Positions 57,952 through 64,000 of a stretch of DNA of 64,000 nucleotides are shown here, piece after piece. Source of the DNA: Antedon mediterranea (Eukaryota; Echinodermata; Crinoidea; Comatulida; Antedonidae); the NCBI RefSeq assembly GCF_964355755.1, contig NC_092672.1, positions 30,066,501 to 30,130,500 of the forward strand. The letters run 5' to 3'. Numbering within the stretch: the stretch's first letter is position 1; each line of letters starts with the position of its first letter. The notes under the pieces were generated by a model. That model saw only the letters and a program-made list of their open reading frames with translations. It ran no database searches and was not told the origin of the DNA. A program made the translations under genes and the position numbers.

Positions 57952-58741
57952 TTAAATAATAAGATGATTGTGGAAAAATCCATGGCCACAGCCTGGTATT
58001 TCGTAGTGACGTAGTGCAACAGGCTCAACAGGCTGGATTGAAGCCACAGTTGCAAATGTTGGTTTCAGTAAATCGTTCAGCTTACCAGGGAAGCTTCGCT
58101 GAACTTAATTAAGGCCTGTATATGCTATACTCTCATTTCATGAAAAATTAAGTATGTTTATATGGATTGGTGTTATATAATTTATACTAGGCATAATAGA
58201 ATAAACAGTGTAACAGTTTTCTCTTATGTTTCTCTGTAAATCAGTTTAATTATGATTTTATTTGTTAGTGATTATTTTTAAATTGTATTTTTATAAAAGC
58301 TGTTGTAAGTATACTATAAAGACTAAAGATGCTATGACCACGGGGTTTCATAGGACAAACAATGGATTAAATATGTATGTGTGACTGTATTTGGATAATA
58401 GAGCAAATAAAGGCCTATTCAGGCTGAAAATGGTGTAAAACCTGAGAGTTGTTCAACAATTGTTTAAATGAATGAATTTAAGGAATTTAACTAACATAAT
58501 ATTAAAAATGAGGGAAATGTGTAGGCCTACAGCAGACCTATAATAAAAGTCTGCTTTAGCACGATCTACACGTGATGTCGGAAAACACCTTGCCTAGTTA
58601 GCCTACTTACATTTCCAGATCCGGCGCCACCAACCCATCCATCTTCATTTGGTTATACCCCATAGCATCGATAACATATTTCGGTAGATCATTTCGATAA
58701 ACACGCTGTACCGCAGCTCCATGGCCTGGCCTATTGTACAT
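57952..58741 (-). pseudogene. Putative small two-exon gene with a one-base frameshift, function unknown
   Basis: Exon 1 (58741-58611) starts with ATG and reads YNRPGHGAAVQRVYRNDLPK..., then needs one extra base near the GG at 58651-58652 to continue as NEDGWVGGAGSGN up to a strong AAT|GTAAGT donor. Exon 2 (58098-57952) begins after TTCAG in the matching phase 0, reads RSFPGKLNDLLKPTF...GCGHGFFHNH and ends at TAA. The joined product would be about 92 residues with no signal peptide or membrane span. I do not recognise the family. The phase agreement and ordinary amino-acid composition in an AT-rich neighbourhood argue for real coding; the indel means a pseudogene or an assembly error in a G/C run. 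Without the shift, translation stops soon after the junction. Confidence 0.4.
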
Positions 58742-59246
58742 ACTTTACGGTAAATAGGCCTAATATGTGAGTGCACATTCAAGAGATAACAATGATTGAG
58801 TACTCTATTACAATCTACCTAATTATTAAATCCTTTACATGTTTACCCTCCGTGTTCCACTGTTTTCAATACAATCAATTACACATCATGTGATATAATA
58901 GCTAAATCGGATTGGTAAGCTCAGTAGTGAATACGTCATGTGAGGTTCGGTGAAAAGTGGGGGATTCCCCTTTACTTCATTATTTCTTTATTGGTCAACT
59001 GCCAAGCTGGTGCATTGTGTGAGACGTATTTTGTTGTCATCGACTAGGCCTATTCTCTATTTTTTTACCACTATTCGGATTTGCTTTAACCTTAATTATG
59101 AATTAAATTTATTTTTTGATTTATAATTTTAATCAAACGATGTTAATATTGCTTTAAAAAAATTATTAACATAAATCTATATATAAAATCAAACATAAAT
59201 TTGAACTCGTCATCAAGACGAGTTAGGTGATCCACAACATGCACGA

Positions 59247-59410
59247 AACCCTGTCAGCACTATCAAACTAGTTTAACAAAAAACGTGTGAAGTGCCTAAA
59301 TATGGTAGTAATATTCCCAAATATGGTAGTGATATGACATCATCATGTCCATATATGAGCACATCAAATTTGATTGTCATAAAGTCTGATAGTGTGAAGA
59401 AGGCTTTAAG
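59247..59410. mobile_element. MITE family A copy
   Basis: AACCCTGTCAGCACTATCAA to AAGTCTGATAGTGTGAAGAA and GGCTTTAA, with a doubled CCAAATATGGTAGTGATAT core. The terminal words are more diverged than in other copies. Confidence 0.7.
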
Positions 59411-61773
59411 CTTACTGCCTATTGTTTCATATAGGAGAACGCCTATAATAAAAATGTTACAGATAAAAGCTAAACGTAACGAAAGGTAATATTTCTTTTC
59501 TGTTTATAAAGCCGGGACTTATATATTTATATTCTTTGTGAATTAATCCCGCGAGGTACCGTAGTTTTGGAAGTTCTTCACCCATACCTTGTGCGTGATC
59601 CTGTTCTATGCTCAGTTTACATTTTAATTGTAATTACAGTACACGATTTTTAAAATGTCTATCCCTGTCTTCATATCAATGGTTGCATTTCTTAATTATG
59701 ATCGGGTTGTGATTTTGAAAAACGGGCGTTTAGCAAGGGTGTGAGGGTAGATGGGTATGATCCACCACCAAAACATTCCCCAACCCCTCCTATTTTTATT
59801 TAAAGGGAGTACAATTTTTGTTTAAAATTGAAACATACATTTTGACCATTGAATGTATTTGCCCTTCTGTTTAATATTTAGGAAGTCGTTTAAACTTCTT
59901 GGGTGAAAATGTATACCGTGTTTTGTTTTATCTTCAAAATTCCGTCCATGTTATGTGTTGGTTAATGTTAATTGAACGGTTCCGTTTAAACCGCCTAGAC
60001 TTGTCATATCAATCGGGTGGCTTGGCTGAAATTGTTTCCGTTTTTCTCTCCCCAAATCCGTCCACTATTACCGTTATGTTATGTGTTGGTTAACGTTACT
60101 TGAACGCTTCTGTTTAGACAACAATTGGGCGGGCGGAAAGGGCGGGCGGAGAGGGAAGATAATCCGCGGCAAGCAGAAAACAATTTATATAGTAGGCCTA
60201 CTGCCTAATCAATTTACCAGTGAACACGGAAAAAGGCCTTATTATTAGGTTATAAATTATATTGTACTTCGTTTCAGTAAAATTATCGTTAATTGGTCCT
60301 CGCGATTAGACGAATATTACACCCGTGTGTAATTAATCTTGAATCTTCTTTATTGTAACCTTTATATTATTACGATATCGCATAAACATCTGTATAGGAT
60401 AACTGGCCATAGTCTTAGGTCTGCGAAAACAATTCTAAGAAAATGCTGAGCAAATACAATGTAACATTCATAATACTCGATATGGTAATTTAATTAATTC
60501 CATATTATTCTTCACATGCAAATTACTTCCAGTTTTCGGGTATTTCCAGTTTTGTTACTAAAAGGACTGAGGGCGGCATACTTAAATAGTTACTTATCAA
60601 AGGACATTGGTAAAGTAAATCGGAATTGCAGGCCAAATGCCGTGTAATTTTTGTTTGACGATTTTGTTGTTGTTGTTGTGAAATAAATAATTGTTTTCGT
60701 TGTTAGTAACTAGTTTTTAACGCATATAAGATGTAAACGACTGTTATTAGTATGAATAGCTGGGGTTAGCGTCAGAGAATATAAAAATAATGTTAATTGT
60801 TTTCACGACACAAAACAACAGTTATTACCTGGTTTAGACGAAAACAAATCTAGAGAGCGTAGTCAATAGTGAGTAACGTAGGCGCGAAACAAACCGTTTA
60901 TAATCTTCACTATAGGCATGAGTCTCTTCTAACTATAAACACTGGCTGGTGAGGTGAGAAAGTTTTTCTTGAGTCCTGTTTTGCTGTGCAAAAGTTTAGT
61001 GCGCCCTCAGTATTACGTGTGAGGCGCATCAACGATCTCAAAGAGTTTAGGTAAATTAGTCGCAAGAGAACAAAATTATGACTCGATTGAGAAGTTAATC
61101 ATCTGGGATTATTTTTTAAAGAGATGGCGGAGCTTTTCGAATGCAACAATACGACACAAGGTTAGAAATAAAGCAAACTCACAAACAATCGAGTGTATTT
61201 AGATGAAACAAGTCAAAACTACTTTTTTTTACTTTTGAAATTTATTATTCCTTTTAATGTATTTTTCCTTGTATACCGTTACATCAAGTCACTGTTATAA
61301 AGTGACCTTTCAGTATAATGATCCAATTAAAAATGTTGTGGTTTTTTTTATATTTAAACAATGGAATCGATTTATGCTAAGTCACTGATTTCACTCAGAA
61401 CGAAAGCTGTAATATTATGTTACATTTCAATGATGTGTTTGTCCTTAATGACTTCACAATCATTGCCTTTGTAATTTTTTCATAATTGATACGTTTTAGT
61501 TTTAGTATTTCCTTATTTAACAAATAATGTATTGATAACGTATTGAAGGCAAAAAGGAATTTCATTTCATATTATTTCCTCGAGTATTGAACACTAATTT
61601 ATGGATCATCATTACACAATAATGTACATCTTCGATATGTCCGACAAGATTGACCAATCCATGCCTCGGATTTTTATCACACGGACGAAATAAATAAACG
61701 CAACATCTTTCAGCTGAACTTTCAATATAGCAGTCGAGGTCCATGCTTTTCACAAGATCTATAAAGCATAAAC
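59411..61773. other. Gene-free stretch upstream of the Msp130-like gene
   Basis: Includes two copies of a GTTATGTGTTGGTTAA / TTGAACG block 120 bases apart (about 59948 and 60077) and two GGGCGG (Sp1-like) boxes at 60126-60145. A short ATG frame at 61124 (MAELFECNNTTQ) runs into a GTTAGA donor-like site. The regulatory role of any of these is unproven. Confidence 0.4.
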
Positions 61774-64000
61774 ATGCCTAGTTCGGGATTTATATTAGGC
61801 CTACTCCTTTTTTACGCTGTATTTGTAGACGGAGTATTTCAGTTAAGACCCATATCAACGATTTATATTCCGTCAGGATACGATTCCGATGATTCTCCGA
61901 GCTACGAAATCGACGGAGGAGCGATCGAGCAAAGCGCGTATGATAATGTCAACAAACTTGTATATGGTGCTGGTAGGTAACAGTGACATTTTAGAAACGG
62001 GGAGCAACGGGGAGTGGACCTAGGTTTTTTTTTTTGTATCCGCGTAGGCCTATGAGAGCAAACATTCGTCGTCAATGGCGCTCCAAAATAACATATTGAT
62101 ATAGTATTATTAGCGTTTGCATAACAAACAAAAATCGTAAAATGCAATATATACTATCTTAGAATTCAGGTTAGTTCGTGTTTGTATTCCAATCCCGGAG
62201 TTCTGGGTTCAAGCTCTTTAATAGGACAGAACGGGCAATGTGCAAATACAAAACAAATATTCGTTTTAGATTATCAGTATTATTTAAAAAAGTAACCCGT
62301 TACGGTCTTTTTCTGCCTTACTTGTGTGGTTATACTTCGCATGGGATGAGTAAGTATAAAAGCGCACCCTGGTAAATGTACTCGTTGGCGTCGCGTGATC
62401 CTGAAGTGCAGTACAGTATACAAACCTCTTCAGAGGACCCACCCAACCAAAATCTTCCCGTGAAACGAGCAATTAATGTTTTTTAACTTTTTAACACTCA
62501 AGCGACAACCCTAATATTGTCATTCCCTTGGCATATACTGAAAATAACTCTTTATGTCTACAGAAGAATTAGCTTCAAGATTTTATTGTGTTCAAATTCG
62601 CAGGTTCTTCCTTCATACACGTGATAGATTTCTCCAACGCATCCAACCCAATCATCATAAAGAAGGTTCACACACCAGGAGTCGCTAATGACATCGAGTT
62701 ATGTGGTGACTTCGTAGCTGTAACTGTCTCCAATAATGATCCATATCAACCAGGGACAGTACTTATATTTAGTTTGTACAACAAGACAGATGACAGTTTC
62801 CAAATTATTCAAAATATAACAGGTTTTGTATCAATATTATTTTGTTCTTCTGACAATCGTTTGAATACGAATTTTAACTTGTAACATTCTACTTTAACGT
62901 TAAAATTGTATCAATGTGATGACAATCCTTTATTTTATTTATATATTACGCTACCTTATGATTTGTGAATGATTAATATGATTTTACTAATGTTATGTAT
63001 ATAAATTGAATTATGCTTAAGTGTAGTTATATTTGTATAATTGCTTTGTATGACATGTACTGTGATCATTTACATCTCAATTGGATTTATAATTCTACTT
63101 CAGTAAAATTAAATTGAACTCACGATACGTTAGATTGAATTATAACTAAATGTAATTACATTGTATGTATTTGTATTAATGTACTATGTGCCTTTTAACA
63201 ATATTGATCTAGTATATCTATCTTTTAATTGTACATATAATTATACTAAATTATAATTGAGTAAAAAGTTAAATTTACTTATATTAAGTATATATATCTG
63301 TATTTGTGATCTGTATAGATATACTAGATCAATATTGTTAAAAGGCACATAGTACATTAATACAAATACATACAATGTAATTACATTTCTTGTTAATTCT
63401 GGAAGATTTAATTGATGTTTCTGTTAGTTGTTTTAAAATGTTGTATTTGTTAATCTGAGGCGCCTTGAAGCTAAGGTGGTTCCATCTTGTAAGGCGCCTC
63501 TGTGTAATATACTGAATAAAAAAAATAAAAAAAATATATATCTGTATGATCATTTACCTTTGAATTATACATACTTAAATTTAATTTATAGCCTACTTAC
63601 TTTTTTTTTAATTATTTTATTTATACTTACTGTATATTTAATCGTATTGTGTTTTCAATAAAAATGCATGCTCCTCTCCAAATCCATTTGATCATTTACC
63701 TCTGAATTGTACTTAAGTAAAATTGTATTTTACGTAAGCAAAATGCTAAGTTATATAGAAGTATACTTAAGTTTATTGTGACGAATAATCGTTCTTATCG
63801 AGTATAAATTAATGTATAAATACATCTTTTTAAAGTTGGCAGCGAACCAGACATGTTAAAGTTTACAAAAAACTGCAGGAGTATTGTAGTTGCGAATGAA
63901 GGCGAGGCATTTACAAGTACTGATGGAAATGATATTGTTAACCCAGAAGGATCGCTATCAATTATTACATTCGCTTCAAACGATCTTTCGAAATCTCCAA
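61774..64000 (+). CDS. Msp130-like cell-surface glycoprotein, 5' part (3' end beyond window)
   Basis: Exons 61774-61972, 62604-62822 and 63836-64000 (running off the end) join in phase 1 at both introns, giving 194 residues so far. Residues 1-20 form a hydrophobic secretion signal (GFILGLLLFYAVFVDG). Then come beta-propeller-like repeats (SSFIHVIDFSNASNP; VANDIELCGDFVAV), and the family signatures VGSEPDML (140-147), VVANEGEA (157-164) and NPEGSLSII (175-183). These are typical of Msp130, the GPI-anchored surface protein of sea urchin skeleton-forming mesenchyme cells, and of the bacterial choice-of-anchor I proteins from which it is thought to derive. It is inferred to act outside the cell in calcium or mineral handling. 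The anchor region is not in view, so GPI attachment cannot be confirmed. Confidence 0.85.
63148..63388. repeat. Perfect 74-bp inverted repeat in Msp130-like intron 2
   Basis: Arms at 63148-63221 and 63315-63388 are exact reverse complements over 74 bases (for example GTACTATGTGCCTTTTAACA and its inverse), with a 93-base spacer. Lack of any mismatch suggests a recent insertion or gene conversion between the arms. Confidence 0.9.
63450..63540 (+). mobile_element. Retroelement-like 3' end with hairpin and A-rich tail
   Basis: GAGGCGCCTTGAAGC ... GTAAGGCGCCTC forms a hairpin, followed by ATACTGAATAAAAAAAATAA. A GCGCC stem plus an A-rich tail looks like a truncated LINE/SINE end. Confidence 0.45.

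Noticed and set aside
61124-61160. First exon MAELFECNNTTQ with donor-like GTTAGA
   Set aside because: The start context is good but it is only twelve codons, and no continuing exon was found in phase before the Msp130-like gene, which has its own signal peptide.

Overview
This is an AT-rich animal nuclear contig with widely spaced genes. Its genes are split into small exons by consensus GT-AG introns, and the rest is dense with short inverted-repeat (MITE-like) transposons, tRNA-derived SINEs, LINE tails and minisatellites. An Msp130-type biomineralization gene, an invertebrate-style transferrin receptor/GCPII relative and a genome-wide excess of the palindrome TAGGCCTA all point to a non-vertebrate deuterostome, most likely an echinoderm. 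The class cannot be told from the sequence. There are no prokaryotic genes, CRISPR arrays or complete autonomous transposons.

Layout: 1-14.5 kb is gene-free as far as can be seen, with several terminal-inverted-repeat elements. 14.5-24.5 kb (+) holds a complete 15-exon gene for a 781-residue type II membrane protein of the transferrin receptor / glutamate carboxypeptidase II family. It has lost the catalytic glutamate and three of the five zinc ligands and carries a YTRF tail motif identical to the endocytosis signal of vertebrate transferrin receptor 1. 24.5-38.8 kb is repeat-rich, with weak minus-strand coding-like fragments near 35.3-37.2 kb. 38.9-49.4 kb (-) holds a four-exon gene for a 228-residue 3CxxC zinc-finger protein of the receptor-transporting-protein (RTP) type, whose large introns are filled with minisatellites, LINE tails and MITEs. 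49.4-57.9 kb is repeats. 57.95-58.74 kb (-) has a small, probably frameshifted two-exon gene of unknown function. 61.8-64.0 kb (+) holds the first three exons of an Msp130-like secreted/cell-surface glycoprotein, cut by the window end.

The three recognised genes are neighbours without an operon-like relation: membrane traffic or ligand uptake (TfR-like), protein folding or trafficking (RTP-like) and skeletogenic surface protein (Msp130-like). The main novelty is the TfR-like pseudopeptidase, which looks intermediate between an active GCPII and vertebrate TfR. Smaller points of interest are a perfect 74-bp inverted repeat in the Msp130-like intron, tandem arrays that begin right at splice sites, and several unrelated MITE families sharing TTAAAGC-like ends.
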